Shown here in pieces: positions 11,800-22,943 of a stretch of 64,000 nt of DNA. The position numbers and the translations under genes were made by a program. The stretch's first letter is position 1; every line of letters begins with the position of its first letter. The stretch comes from Rhodamnia argentea (Eukaryota > Streptophyta > Magnoliopsida > Myrtales > Myrtaceae), in NCBI RefSeq assembly GCF_020921035.1, contig NC_063157.1, forward strand, positions 20,911,015-20,975,014, in the 5' to 3' direction. The notes below the pieces were generated by a model. The model searched no databases, was not told where the DNA came from, and was given only the letters and a program-made list of their open reading frames with translations.

Positions 11800-12708
11800 T
11801 AGCCGCCACCCTCCTCTGCTTCTCCTCCTCAGCTGAAACAGAGAGAAAAGCAGAGTTTTCATTAGCAGATCTCAATCTTCCATCGCCTTCCGTTCTCCGT
11901 CTGGCTCGATTAAGCTCTTCCTAGTTGAGTAACCGAGTGTCTTGCTGCTCTCTGTTCCTCCTTTGACAAGGTAGGCTTTGGTTTCCTCTGTTGTTGTTGT
12001 TGTTGTGTTTTTTCCATTGTTGAACGAGCAGCTAAGGTCGTGTTATTTGTGATTGTGCCGATTGTTTGTGCGCGCCTCTGACCTCCTGGTTGTTTCAAGG
12101 AGGGAGAAATTTAGTGGAGAACATCGACCTGAGCCTTTTTTAGGGTTGTTTTAGATTAATTATGAGGGTTTGTGGGGAACCGGTTTTGTGGAGATCCTGG
12201 CAAAAGCAACTTCGTTCTGATCCTAGGAGTACCCACCATTCTCATGCTTATCGCTTTCCTTAGATTGTCGTGTTTGATATTCGTTGTTGAATCTGCGTGG
12301 AGTTTTTGTTCTGCGGTGAGGATCGGTTGTTTCTGTCATTCACTATTTCAAGAAACATCTTTAGCTTGATGGTTGCGTGGTTGGAACCACGGTGATGATG
12401 GATGGTGGAAGGAGAAAATAAAAAGTCAGTAGTTGCAGTTGCACATGATCGATACGCCACTCTTCAATTTCGATATAGTGAAAATGCGAAAACTTTAGGC
12501 ACATGACAGGTTTGAAATAGCTCGTTTTTGTTTCCATGTTTTCGTCAAGTGAGCTGTGTGACTGGCATCAACTAGTAATTGTTTTGGTGAGAGGATGAAT
12601 AGTTGCTTGCATCCTGTTTTCTTGTTTGCGGTAGTTAAACATGTGTATCGAATTTAGAGACCTTTTGAATCATGAACTTCACTTTGCAATTTCGTCCAGA
12701 TAAAACTG
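11800..12708 (+). other. Leader exon and 5' UTR intron of the LNK-like gene
   Basis: A pyrimidine-rich leader ends at ACAAG (11,970) with the donor GTAGGC. A poly-pyrimidine/CAG acceptor ends at 12,699 or 12,700, nine nucleotides before the start codon. The 730-bp UTR intron contains no convincing coding exon. The leader start (about 11,800) is a guess. A GAAATATCT element at about 11,713, one mismatch from the clock evening element, lies just upstream. Confidence 0.55.
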
Positions 12709-14782
12709 ATGGACCGGAATTATGGGAACGGCACCGATGTTCTTGTTGTCCCCAAGGATCAAGAATTCTCAGATCGGCTCCCATCACCAAACAGTTGGCA
12801 TCATTGGGGAATATATAGCCGCCCAGCTTTTGGGTCACCAAACAAATTCCTCATCGCTGATGAGGAAGAAAGCCAATTGAATATTATGAGTTGCAGCGAA
12901 GTGGAGACGCAACTTTCGCCTCGCAGTCGGCACCATTCTAGCGCGTCCAGCACATGTGAGGGCTTGTCTAGCGGGGAGTTTCATCGGAACTTTCGCTCAG
13001 TCGACATGCCAGATTGCCAGCTTGACTTAGCCAGAGCAGATCAGATGGACGACATTTTCTTGTACAAGCACTACTTATGGGATTAAGATACTTGATTTGA
13101 TGCACGTAGGAAACCATGTAGCTCTTTAAGTTCTGCCTGGTCTGGTCAATTGCTGTTGATTTTATCCATCTATAGAACTTAGAGCGAGCATAGTGCGCTA
13201 GCTATGTAGAAACACCAGACAGTAACTGTACTTTGGTTGACACCAGAATAGACTTTGATAGACAGATAAATAGCTGATACAAAATTATGAAATCAAAATT
13301 GGAACCTTCTTGTGTAAATTTCTGTTGACATGTAGAGCATATGGCATCTAAAATTACTTAAATCACTTTATAGGTGATTTTGCTTATGCGGGCTCCGAAT
13401 AGCGTCTCCTGATGCTATTGATTCTTTTATGCAGAAACTCCTTACTGGTAGATTCGCCAGGGAATGAAACTCTTGACAGAGCATATTGCTGGTGTCCTTC
13501 ATGCAACCATGGCATGTTAACTGCTGATGATTCGCGCTTAAAGGTGATGGATTCTCAGAGTATCTCAAGGAACAGTTCCCCTTCAACATCTTTCGAAATT
13601 GATCAAGGAGTTACCATGCCACAGTTTAACTCGTGCGACATGGATGATGACAATTTTCAACCAGCAAAGGTGAGATTGTCCACATTTTATCAGTTGGAAG
13701 GTATGGCAAAGGCCAGGACTTGCAGTTCTTGCTTCTGAACTTCTAAGGTTAATAAATTGCAATCTATTTTTTGGAAGGCTCTGGCTCAGCTGGTGAAAAT
13801 TTCGTGCCCTTCTGAACAATGTGAAGCGTATCAACCTATGGTTGAGGAAACAATGTCAACTGAAGAATATGTTTTGTGGGAGCTTGAAACGGTGATGGCA
13901 CAGGTGCATATTCCAAAGCTAAAAAATTTCAATTGTGTGGTCTGTCTGTATAATAGTCTATTGATCTTATGATATAAATATGGACAGTTAAGTGAGAAAA
14001 TGAGGATATGCTTTCGTGATGCTCTGTATCGCCTTGCCGATAATTCGAAGCAGCACCCTGTTGAAGCCGAGAGTCACAGCGGAAACTCCACCCCAGAAAG
14101 CTCACCACTGTGGACACTCGGTGCTACAAGGAAAAGGTATTCTTTTTCTGTTGAATGCTTTTACGCGAGTTGTTGTCTTTCTTTTAGAAGGAGACTATTT
14201 CTTCCTCTTGCTACTGAGGTAGGTAGGTGAATCCGATCAACACAGATCTGTGACCGGAAAAGCCTCCAAGGATATGTGAATATCCCGATCTTACAAACTG
14301 AGTGAGATTGTGGAAGGCATGGTTTGTTTGGAGTTTTGAGTTTGTCTTTTTCCCATTGTGACATAAGACCTGACTTAGTTCGTGTGACTTTAATAGGACC
14401 AGTACTTCTTAAAGTGCTGATTGCCATTATAATTAGCTTAGAGTAGGATGATATTCAATATCTCGACTTTTCAACGTCCCCTGTTATGTGGGAATTTTTG
14501 TCAAGACAAAATGATGGCACTCTTGTGGTGATATTCCATGCGGCAGTAATTTCTAACCAGGACTCCGATTATTATAGGTCGAGGAATGTCGCAAAGGAAT
14601 CAGAGACGAATGTCATTGACCGAGCCATTGCTAATATAATGTTCAACAAGATGGACTTCAATCTACAAGATTCTACTGCCATAGGATCAGACAGTTTCGA
14701 GCATGACATCGTTGGAGATTGTGATCCTTACACCACGAAATGGTCGAATGATTTCGAGGTTCCAGTCTTCGGAAAGATGTAA
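12709..14782 (+). CDS. LNK-type circadian clock coactivator (LNK3/LNK4-like), 5 coding exons, 355 aa
   Basis: LNK proteins are plant nuclear coactivators that partner with RVE MYB factors to drive evening-phased clock genes. I trace exons 12,709-13,061, 13,435-13,669, 13,778-13,903, 13,988-14,136 and 14,578-14,782 (1,068 nt, all GT-AG). The junction of exons 1 and 2 joins DDIFL to NSLLVD in frame, which decides the exon 1 end. The C-terminal hallmarks are LSEKMRICFRDALYRLADNS (exon 4) and NVIDRAIANIMFNKMDF (exon 5). The short length and the WHHWGIYS-type N-terminus fit the LNK3/LNK4 branch rather than long LNK1/LNK2. The upstream G-box cluster and evening-element-like site agree with clock or light control. 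No disabling change is seen. Confidence 0.82.
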
Positions 14783-15992
14783 CCGTTCAAGGAGCGGTAG
14801 ACTGGCCTGAACTCTTCTCGGATGCTGCAAATCACCTGGTGAATTCGTGTATGCCAGATATGACATTGGTTTATTCACAATTTCAGTGATGGCAAAGAGA
14901 CAGGGACTGGTCCGCAAAGGCACGTAGCTTTTTGCATTTTCGAACTGTATATATCGCGGCATAATAAACTACAAGTCTTGCTACAGGCTTTCTAGGACTA
15001 GCAAGTATGTTTCCAGACGAGACAAGTTCATGTAGAAATTTCAGGATGTCTTTTTCTGTTGGTTGTAGAGTAGATCTCAGACTGAATGAGCAGTCTCTGA
15101 TGAATAGGGACGGTTTTTTTCCCTCTTCTAAGGACGGGTTTGCCCCTCGCCTGTAGTTATTTTATTTTTTCCTAGTGTCTGTAAGTAAGGTTTCTGCTTG
15201 GCCTTTTGGACATCTGCTTATATCGAGCCTTCCTAAAACTGGGATCGTTTCTCGGCTCATAAGATGATAACCTCAGAAAGTGGAGTATGTTCCCGCATCG
15301 ACGAGATGCTACAATCGTCAGAAGAAATGACAAAGAAGCAGTAATAAATCTGTTGGAATTAGGGCGAGGGAAACTTCCTTAGAATGCAAACGATGTTGTG
15401 CCAAGGGGAAAATGTCATGGATAGACGTCGGTCCGGCAAGATGTTTGGTGCGTTCTTGTCGATCGTGTCGAGCCATTGGAAGGGGCTTGTGATTGTTGTG
15501 CTTGAAACATAGACAATGCTGGTTCTTTTCTGGAAACAAATACGAAGTGCGTAGTCGACTTTTCTACTCTCCTGATGGGAAAAGAACCCTATCGAGCCTT
15601 TTTTTTTTTCCGGTGTGGTTAGACACTGGCAAGATCATGGGACCATGAGATTTTATGAAGCATTCAATGTCATAAAGTGGGAGTTCGTGGTCGCACATGT
15701 TCATAAGTGAAAGAAATGAGACGGGTCTGTTTTTGGTTCTGTCCCAATGGGAGCTACTGATATCTGCCGTTCCTCTAAAAGTCAACTCATTTGTTTGGTA
15801 AGCAGAATCCGCAAGAATATGCAAACCCAACTGCTATTCAACCTTAACTCATGATCTTCACGACCAAAACAATAGCAAGTTAAAAAGAAAAATACCCAAC
15901 TTCTCTCAAATTTATTAAAAAAAGAAAGAATGCCATACTGTGTACTCAGTTAATACGTGTGAACCAATAATTGGTCCTGCCACTTACATTTG
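14783..15992. other. 3' flank of LNK-like gene and intergenic DNA
   Basis: The LNK-like 3' UTR probably occupies the first 200-400 bp; AATAAA occurs at about 14,962. The rest has short ORFs on both strands without recognisable domains. Confidence 0.45.
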
Positions 15993-16493
15993 TTAATACA
16001 GCAAATTTCTACTGAACGCTGCAGAAAAATCGGCCATCACTGAGTTAGTAACGTCCTTGATGATCCTAAAAATCTTGATAGTGTTGATGAAAGAAGGAAC
16101 TGATCCAAACACCTCGTAGATAACAAATTCGGAAGTGTCATAGTTGTGGATGATGACACGTGACTCGGACGATGATCCCCAATCACTTGGCCAAACTGGA
16201 ATTACGATGATCTTTGTTTGCTCCTGCAAGAGCGAGCATAATGCACGTGAGTATCATCGGCCGACTCCAACGCGTTCATCACCTCTCGGCGTTCGCGGTG
16301 CATATCTCGGTGCAGAATTCAATTTCCAGTGAGATGGTCTTCCTTTTTGGCGCCTCTTTCTCTTACCTGGATCCCCTTCTTTTAGCGGACATATGATGCA
16401 ACTTCCTATGCTTGCGTTGTGTCTTGTCGAGTTTGACATCAACTTCTTGCCTATGCTTTCACCCCCTGGTAGACCAGACCATACAATTTGCAC
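15993..16493 (-). other. Possible two-exon gene fragment of unknown function
   Basis: On the minus strand an ORF from 16,493 runs into the donor CCAG|GTAAGAG (intron from about 16,373). A good acceptor, CTCTTGCAG, near 16,226 opens a 76-codon exon that ends in a stop at 15,993. The exon has a normal-looking composition (for example VIPVWPSDWGSSSESRVI and SVMADFSAAFSRNLLY). I do not recognise the family. It could be the 3' end of a small gene or a pseudogene; no start or promoter is assigned. Confidence 0.3.
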
Positions 16494-16499
16494 GTTAAA

Positions 16500-17045
16500 A
16501 GATCTTTAAAGAGGCGAGTACGGACAAAAACTGCCTTAGTGCAGTCCATTCACGTGACAAAGCATCTTCTTTCCATGCCATTTTGTCTCGTTTGCGGGGA
16601 AGAAAAGTCACATTAGGGCAAAAGGGGACACGGACTGATGAGTGAAAAGGCGCTTGGCATCTCTGCCGTCCAGTGCTGCATCAGCAGTCGCAACAAATTA
16701 CAAACTGTTCCTGAATGATCTTTGGCGCGAAATTTTGCCACAAGCGTACAGCTAAAAATGATTTAACTACAGCAACCCAAGTTCTAAACATGTTATGGTA
16801 TCGATAATGCCTGCTTAAAAAAGATCTCTTACTCGATGTCGACGACAGAAAAGCCTTTCTCAAGATTAAGGTGCACTTCATTTGACATGTCATTGAAAAT
16901 TCTGATAAAAATAGTAAAAGTTGGACCGTGCTTTCGAGCCATTTGTTATATATCGCGTTTCGAGGACGTCTTGCAAAATTAAAATTCTGTGTGTAGTATC
17001 TTGAGGCGAAACCTTGACAAATGCGGATAGGGCATGATCCACGTG

Positions 17046-17076
<31 letters not shown>

Positions 17077-17198
17077 TCATGGTACTGTTTGGTGTGAAGT
17101 TCAGCAGTGGCATAACAGAGGGAACCGTCTCTACATAACTAGAGGCCAATTCCACCATTTCTGCATGCCATCCACAACCACTACCACAACCAACAGAA
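16500..17198. promoter_or_regulatory. Upstream region of SOT-A
   Basis: No gene is seen. A TATATATC stretch lies at 16,946-16,953 and a (GA)n run of about 13 units at 17,048-17,075. The sequence next to the start (ACAGAAATGGCT) is a good plant initiation context. Confidence 0.4.
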
Positions 17199-18224
17199 AT
17201 GGCTATCACACAGTCCCCAAAGAAGCAATCAACAGCTGAGGGAGCAGAAGACGATCAAGATCTGAGCAATGAGTGCAAGGAGTTGATTCTCTCTCTCCCC
17301 AAAGAGAAGGGTTGGAGAACAAGGCATATCTATCTCTTCCAAGGGTTTTGGTGCCAACCCAAGGAAATCCAATCCGTATTGTCATTCCAAAGGCATTTCC
17401 AAGCCCAGGACAGCGACATAGTCCTCTCCACCATCCCGAAATCGGGCACCACCTGGTTGAAAGCGCTCGCGTTCGCCATTGCGAACCGCGACAAGCACCC
17501 GATCTCGCAGAAGAAGAGCCATCCTTTGCTCACTTCAAATCCACATGACCTTGTGCCTTTTTTTGAGTACAAGGTCTATGCAAGTAATGACCTCCCTGAT
17601 CTCTCAAAATTCCCTCAGCCGAGAATCTTCGGTACCCACATCCCGTTTCCGGCATTGGCTGAGCCCGTAAAGAGCTCCCAATGCAAGATTGTTTACATTT
17701 GCAGGAACCCTTTCGACACTTTTGTTTCTTCCTGGATCTACCTCAACAAAGTGAAGCCGGACTCGCTGCCCGTGCTCCAGCTGGAAGAAGCCTTCGAGAT
17801 GTACTGCAACGGCGCCATGGGCTACGGCCCCTTCTGGAACCACATGTTGGGGTACTGGAATGAGAGTTTAAAGAGGCCCGACAAGGTCATGTTCTTGAAG
17901 TACGAAGAGATGAAGGCAGACATCGTGTCGCACTTGAAGAAGTTGGCCATCTTTCTTGGGTATCCGTTTTCAGTCCAGGAAGAGAAGGATGGCGTGGTTG
18001 AAGATTTAGCTGAGCTGTGTAGCTTTGAGAAGATGAAGGAGCTTGAAGTGAACAAATCTGGGAAATCCATCATGAACTTTGAGAACAAGAACTTGTTCAG
18101 GAAGGCTGAGATTGGAGACTGGGTCAATTACTTGTCCCCACCGATGGCGGAGAGGTTGTCAAAGGTCCTGGAGGAGAAGCTGAGCGGTTCTGGCCTAACT
18201 TTCAAGGCGGCAAAGAGGGCATGA
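17199..18224 (+). CDS. Cytosolic sulfotransferase SOT-A (hydroxyjasmonate-sulfotransferase-like), 341 aa
   Basis: PAPS-dependent sulfotransferase of the soluble plant SOT family, which transfers sulfonate from PAPS to a hydroxyl group in the cytosol. It is intronless and of normal length. Motifs: PKSGTTW (80-86) for the 5'-phosphosulfate, catalytic His147 in GTHIPF, YICRNPFDTFVSSW (166-179) for the 3'-phosphate, and FRKAEIGDW (300-308). The KEKGWRTRHIYLFQGFWCQ N-terminal block is typical of the AtSOT15 (12-hydroxyjasmonate) group, so that is my best guess for the subfamily; the substrate is inferred. The last motif has Ala303 where Gly is usual (RKGxxGDW). It stands outside the tandem duplication and differs clearly from SOT-B to SOT-E. 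Confidence 0.9.
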   Translation: MAITQSPKKQSTAEGAEDDQDLSNECKELILSLPKEKGWRTRHIYLFQGFWCQPKEIQSVLSFQRHFQAQDSDIVLSTIPKSGTTWLKALAFAIANRDKHPISQKKSHPLLTSNPHDLVPFFEYKVYASNDLPDLSKFPQPRIFGTHIPFPALAEPVKSSQCKIVYICRNPFDTFVSSWIYLNKVKPDSLPVLQLEEAFEMYCNGAMGYGPFWNHMLGYWNESLKRPDKVMFLKYEEMKADIVSHLKKLAIFLGYPFSVQEEKDGVVEDLAELCSFEKMKELEVNKSGKSIMNFENKNLFRKAEIGDWVNYLSPPMAERLSKVLEEKLSGSGLTFKAAKRA

Positions 18225-19629
18225 ATCGAACCGGTCATCTCACAAATCAGTTTGTGCTTGTATTTTCTTTTTATTTAGTCAAGGTGGATTGCCTTCTTGT
18301 CATGGCAAGAGAAGAAGATATATCAAGATGATGCAGACAATCAGCCAATGGCGCTGAAAGCGCGAATTTGATATGCTAGGTCTCCTAGTTTCTTCTCCTC
18401 CGCCACCTACTGGATTTACCAGTTGAGTCTTCCAGGTGTTAATGTTAAGGGTATCACGTTATGATAATTTATTCTTGGGTCTTATATTAAAAATGAGCAG
18501 CATTCATAGGTATCATTGTTTAAATAGCCTGATTAGGAAGTTAATGTCTTGATATAGTTAGATTTGGTTTCAAGATCTCTCCCTCATGCGCACAGTTACA
18601 TTGCATGGCTCCTGTGAATCATGTGATACACCGGTACGGCATGTCTATCAAGTAAATAAGTAAATACTCAGCTTAACGTAGATGTCTAGGGCCTAGGCCA
18701 CTGATTCAGGAGTTAAAAACTAAAATCATGAATCACATGGATCCGCCTTTGTCTCCTTAATAGGATTAGAATTACCGACTGGGGAATAATTCATGCCTAG
18801 CTTTCTCCACTATACATCTGCATGTCCATGTTAATCCTAGGAAACCAGATGATCTATTGCAGCTTCCTTATGGAAACAGAACTGCTTTCCACATTATCTT
18901 CTACTTGCAGAAAGAGTTCTTCGAAGCATCGACATAATGAGATACAAGGGTAGCTTTCTTGCACTTACTCGATAGCACATACTGCGCTGGCTAGATGCTA
19001 TTAGAATTTGCAATTATCCCGCACAATTTGAGCCGACCCATATCAGTAGCAATCACTTCAAATTGGCTGTGTGGAACCAAAGAGAAAAGGCGAGTTTGGT
19101 GTCTGTTGCGTGGCCTAAACTGGATAGTTAGTCGCTTCGTCTGTCATCATCAATATGAAGAGCTATGTGAGTATGACCTTCAAGGAAGGTGGTTTCAAGA
19201 TGCTGGACCTTTCCAATGTATGACGTCCAGCGGCACGGAGGATGACCATAGAACATGATCCACTTGTGGTTTAAGCATGGTAAGAATCCAGTGTTGCCCT
19301 TTAGGGAAAATTACAAAATAGCGCATACAGGTGAAGGGATTGTCGTTTCAGCAAAGGGGTTTGGATCTGCAGCTGATTTGCACTAGGAATTCTGTGCATA
19401 AAGTACGAAACGCACGCTCGGCGGCGCACGTATAGCGAAAGAACGCCGATTTGTACAGGTATTACCCCACGGTCGACGACGATGTGGCAAGCAAAACAGA
19501 TCACATCGCCAAAAGAATACGAAGATTCGTTTCATGTTGAGTGGGGTAATATGTTGGGTCTCATTATTTCTCTTCCCTTTTCGATCCCCATTATTCTTCG
19601 AAATTTGACCAACTTGGTCTGTATGGAAT
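18225..19629. other. 3' flank of SOT-A and intergenic DNA, no gene seen
   Basis: The SOT-A 3' UTR probably lies within the first 200-250 bp. The remainder carries only short ORFs without recognisable domains and no clear repeat termini. Confidence 0.5.
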
Positions 19630-19634
19630 CTGTG

Positions 19635-20576
19635 TGTTAGAAATATGTCTCGAGTTTGAGCCTGAAGTGAAAATTTGAATTTCGAAATAATTATATCTTG
19701 ATCGTGAAAGTTATCTTAACAGATTTTATTTTGAAGATGCGATCAAGATTGGATAAAGCTTGGTTCGAACCCATGATAATTATTCTCCGTTCGGTAATAT
19801 CCCAAGTTGGAAAATAAAAGATATTTCAGAGGATATCCTGCGAAGCTAAATTGTGAATATTTCGAATCGAATATTTGTGGACGACATCCGTGGAAATTTT
19901 TTTTTGTGGATATAAAATCTGTGTGCAAGATTTGTAGGGGTCTGCCGTGGAGATATATTCCGTGTTCGGTAGTCGAAGATTTCCTACATTGTTAATTAAG
20001 GAAAGGAAATTAAAAAAGAAGAAGAGATAAGGTCAACAGATAACAACAAAAGACGAAGCGATGAGCTTTTCTTCATGGACGGGTCAAGTCGAATATATTG
20101 AATATATATTCTGTTGTGGCAGCATACTTTTTGGGGTGGGGCTTTCTTGCATGAGTTTTGCAATTAGCGCCGTTTGTTGATCCAAACGAAGAGGGACTTT
20201 TTGAAGCGCCGTTTGTCGAGTGCTTGCTCGTGGGGTTTATCCCGCGGAATTACATCAAGAATTCAAGTAAGCCGATTAAATCTTGAGGTTAGATTTATGT
20301 TAATTCTTTTGCGATATTGAGAGATTGTTTCACTAGGAATTGGAGGCTAAACATTGTGTGCGTTCTTGAATGTAATTGGGGTTGAGAAACACCGAGAGTG
20401 TTTGAGTTACTCGAATTTGGTCTGTAATCTCCGTGCATTGCTCGTTCTATAGTGAAATTCGCTGCTGCTCTCTCCGTGGACGTAGGTCTCTATGACCGAA
20501 CCACGTACATTTGGTGTTTAATTTATTTTTCTTGTTCTGTCTATTTTATTGTTCGATCGCTTGGTTCCGCGCAACA
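19635..20576 (+). mobile_element. Solo LTR, Ty1/copia type
   Basis: A 942-bp segment begins TGTTAGAAATATGTCTCGAG and ends TTCCGCGCAACA. It is flanked by a perfect 5-bp target duplication CTGTG (19,630-19,634 and 20,577-20,581). TG...CA ends and a CCGCGCAACA terminus are typical of plant copia LTRs. No internal region is present, so it arose by LTR-LTR recombination of a full element. Confidence 0.85.
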
Positions 20577-20581
20577 CTGTG

Positions 20582-21416
20582 GCTCCCAGTACAAATGCAT
20601 AAAAATGATCTTGCAAGTGGAGCAATCTCTGATACCAGAGAACCAACCATCAGGTTTTTACTTTTTACTGCTAGGAAGCTCGGTCATACTTACCTGTTTG
20701 TGGCTGCACCTCTCAGTTATTATGTTTGCCTTCTTCTGGGGACCAGTTGCCCACCTGGCATTCTTGGATCTAACCTACATTCACTGATTTATCAATTACA
20801 ACTGACCGTGACTCTCGAGGTTGCTAGAAAGGTTGGTGGCTTGGCTATCATATATAGATGGTTGTTTTTTTTTTTTTTTTTTTTTTTGTGCAGGCTTTGG
20901 TTGCCAGGATGTACGAAGCCAGGTTGGCCAAGATCAATTCCTTTTAAGAGCCTTTAATGTGGACCTCTTGAAATAGGCCTAAAGGCGCTCCAATCTGATC
21001 CTTTGCCACTATTTCTTGATGAACGGTCAAAACTCTCATGGTTTTTGGAGGAAGGGGTCTAGACTTGGGATAGATTTGTAATATGAGTTCAAAAGCTGAG
21101 TATGTGTTTTGGTAACCTAAAGAGGTGGGGACATAATTGAAAGGGAAACGATAGGCTGACAGGGTCACATGGTTATGACCGAGCTATGCTTGCCATACAG
21201 ATTTTTCTCAATTTCTCTCTTTTTTTTTTTTTATTTGCCAGCAACAAACTTGTGGCAAGAGCATTAATTGAAAATAAAAAAATGTTGAGTGTTTTTCTTT
21301 TTCGCTAGATGTTAAATAAGGAGCCGCGGATATAAATAGGGATGAATAGTCCTTGATTTCGTACAGGTTTCATCTGGAACCTGAAACATGCCCATCGGAG
21401 GAAGTTCCTCATTTTT
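20582..21416. other. Intergenic DNA with a possible degenerate exon pair
   Basis: A reading frame from 20,582 to 20,830 ends at a donor-like AAAG|GTTGG. A long poly-T tract with GTGCAG at 20,893 opens a short frame (ALVARMYEARLAKINSF) that stops at about 20,947. Joined, they keep frame, but I do not recognise the product. The solo LTR lies directly upstream, so any gene here would be interrupted. Treat as weak. Confidence 0.2.
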
Positions 21417-21934
21417 TGGAACTTAAAACCTACCTTACATACTCTGGAATCCGGAATCTACCTTGTCACAGATTTAAGGTCCTACTCGGGTTTTACCTAT
21501 ATTGTTAATGGATCGATTGTAGTGAATCATCATCACCTTTAATGATCATCATTTCTTGCTAAAATCCACTGACCACAATTGATATTTAAACACAAATATA
21601 AATATGAAACATTAATAAAGTAAAAATCTCAGTCATAAATATCGCCTGAAATATAAGATCAGACTAGTGGTTTCTGATTACACACTCATCATCGAAAGCT
21701 ATGGAATATTGTACGATCCTGCGAAGACATATATATACACACACACACACGAAAACTTGTTCCAAGTTCTGGGTTCTAGGTTTCAGGTTCCACCTATCTG
21801 GAATTTGGAACTTACCTATCATAATAAGTTTCCTAATTTTTTGAATCTGCAACCTACCCTGGAATCCCAAACTGGAGCAGTTTCCCACCAGTTCCATTCC
21901 AAGTTCTACCTTGAGAACACGCTCAACCCCTAGA

Positions 21935-21940
21935 TATAAA
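21935..21940 (+). promoter_or_regulatory. TATA box of SOT-B
   Basis: TATAAA within TAGATATAAAGGAG, 50 bp before the start codon, followed by a pyrimidine-rich leader. The same segment is missing upstream of SOT-D. Confidence 0.65.
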
Positions 21941-21989
21941 GGAGCGAAGTTTCCACGTTCTTTCTTTCTCAACCCTCAACGTTACCACC

Positions 21990-22943
21990 ATGGAACACCA
22001 CCCGGAGGAAATCGATGAAGTAATTGCTTCACTTCCTAAAGAGAGGGGGTTCCTGGCTCCTAATCTATGCCTTTACCAAAACTTTTGGCTCCCAGTGACC
22101 GTCCTTCCAAATGTCATCACATTCCAGAGGCACTTCAGAGCCAAAGACAATGACATTGTCCTAGCCTCTCAGCCCAAAGCTGGAACCACTCTAAAAGCCC
22201 TGGTGTTCTCGATCGTAAACCGCCGCTACTTCGATATCTCGAACACGCCCTTGCTCACCTCCAATCCCCATGAACTCGTCCCTTTCTTGGAGTTCACCTT
22301 GTATGCGAATAACACCAAACCCAATCTCGAGGACTTCCCGGAACCAAGGATCTTCTCTACACACTTTCCTTACTCATGCTTGCCTGAATCCGTGAAGCGA
22401 TCGAATTGCCGGATTGTCTACATTTGTCGTAACCCATTAGATACTGTGGTTTCCTCGTGGCACTTTTTCAAGTCTCCGGTGCGGTCGGAGAATCAACCGG
22501 AGAGGTCAATGGAAGAGCATTTCGAGACCTTTTGCGAAGGCAAAACAGGGTTCGGACCCTTTTGGGATCACACGGTGGGGTACTGGAAAGAGAGCTTAGA
22601 GGAGCCGCACAAGGTGTTGTTTTTGAAGTGCGAGGACTTGACGGAAAATGTCGTAGCACAGGTGAAGAAGGTGGCCGAGTTCGAGGGGCTTCCATTCTCT
22701 ATGGGGGAAGAGGAGGCAGGTGTGATTCAAGGAATAGCTGAAACGTGTAGCTTGAGGAAGTTGAAGGACCTGGAGGTGAACAAGTCCGGCAAATTCATGC
22801 CCAACTTCGAGAACAGAAGCTACTTTAGGAAAGGAGAGGTGGGTGACTGGGCTAACAGTCTCAGTCCTCCCATGGTGGCGCGTCTCCATAGCATCATGGA
22901 AGAGAAGATGAGCCCGTTCGGGTTGGAGTTCAAAACGCGCTAG
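21990..22943 (+). CDS. Cytosolic sulfotransferase SOT-B, P-loop Trp deleted, 317 aa
   Basis: Intronless PAPS-dependent sulfotransferase, full length for the family. It has PKAGTT (62-67), catalytic His125 in STHFPY, YICRNPLDTVVSSW (144-157) and RKGEVGDW (280-287). Its twin SOT-D reads PKAGTTW; SOT-B lacks the Trp through an in-frame 3-bp loss near 22,190 (ACCACTCTA against ACCACTTGGCTA). That Trp packs against the PAPS adenine in known SOT structures, so activity may be reduced or lost. Other differences from SOT-D are few, including Glu233 for Val and His194 for Gln. The substrate is unknown; the group resembles flavonol/SOT5/SOT12-type enzymes only in a general way. Confidence 0.88.
   Translation: MEHHPEEIDEVIASLPKERGFLAPNLCLYQNFWLPVTVLPNVITFQRHFRAKDNDIVLASQPKAGTTLKALVFSIVNRRYFDISNTPLLTSNPHELVPFLEFTLYANNTKPNLEDFPEPRIFSTHFPYSCLPESVKRSNCRIVYICRNPLDTVVSSWHFFKSPVRSENQPERSMEEHFETFCEGKTGFGPFWDHTVGYWKESLEEPHKVLFLKCEDLTENVVAQVKKVAEFEGLPFSMGEEEAGVIQGIAETCSLRKLKDLEVNKSGKFMPNFENRSYFRKGEVGDWANSLSPPMVARLHSIMEEKMSPFGLEFKTR

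Noticed and set aside
20452..20957. Overlapping 111- and 148-codon ORFs
   Set aside because: Their first part is the end of the copia solo LTR; only the part after 20,582 could be genomic and it is unrecognised.
22457..22741. 94-codon second-frame ORF inside SOT-B (and 34,647-34,931 in SOT-D)
   Set aside because: Out-of-frame reading of a conserved coding region; composition follows the sulfotransferase codons.
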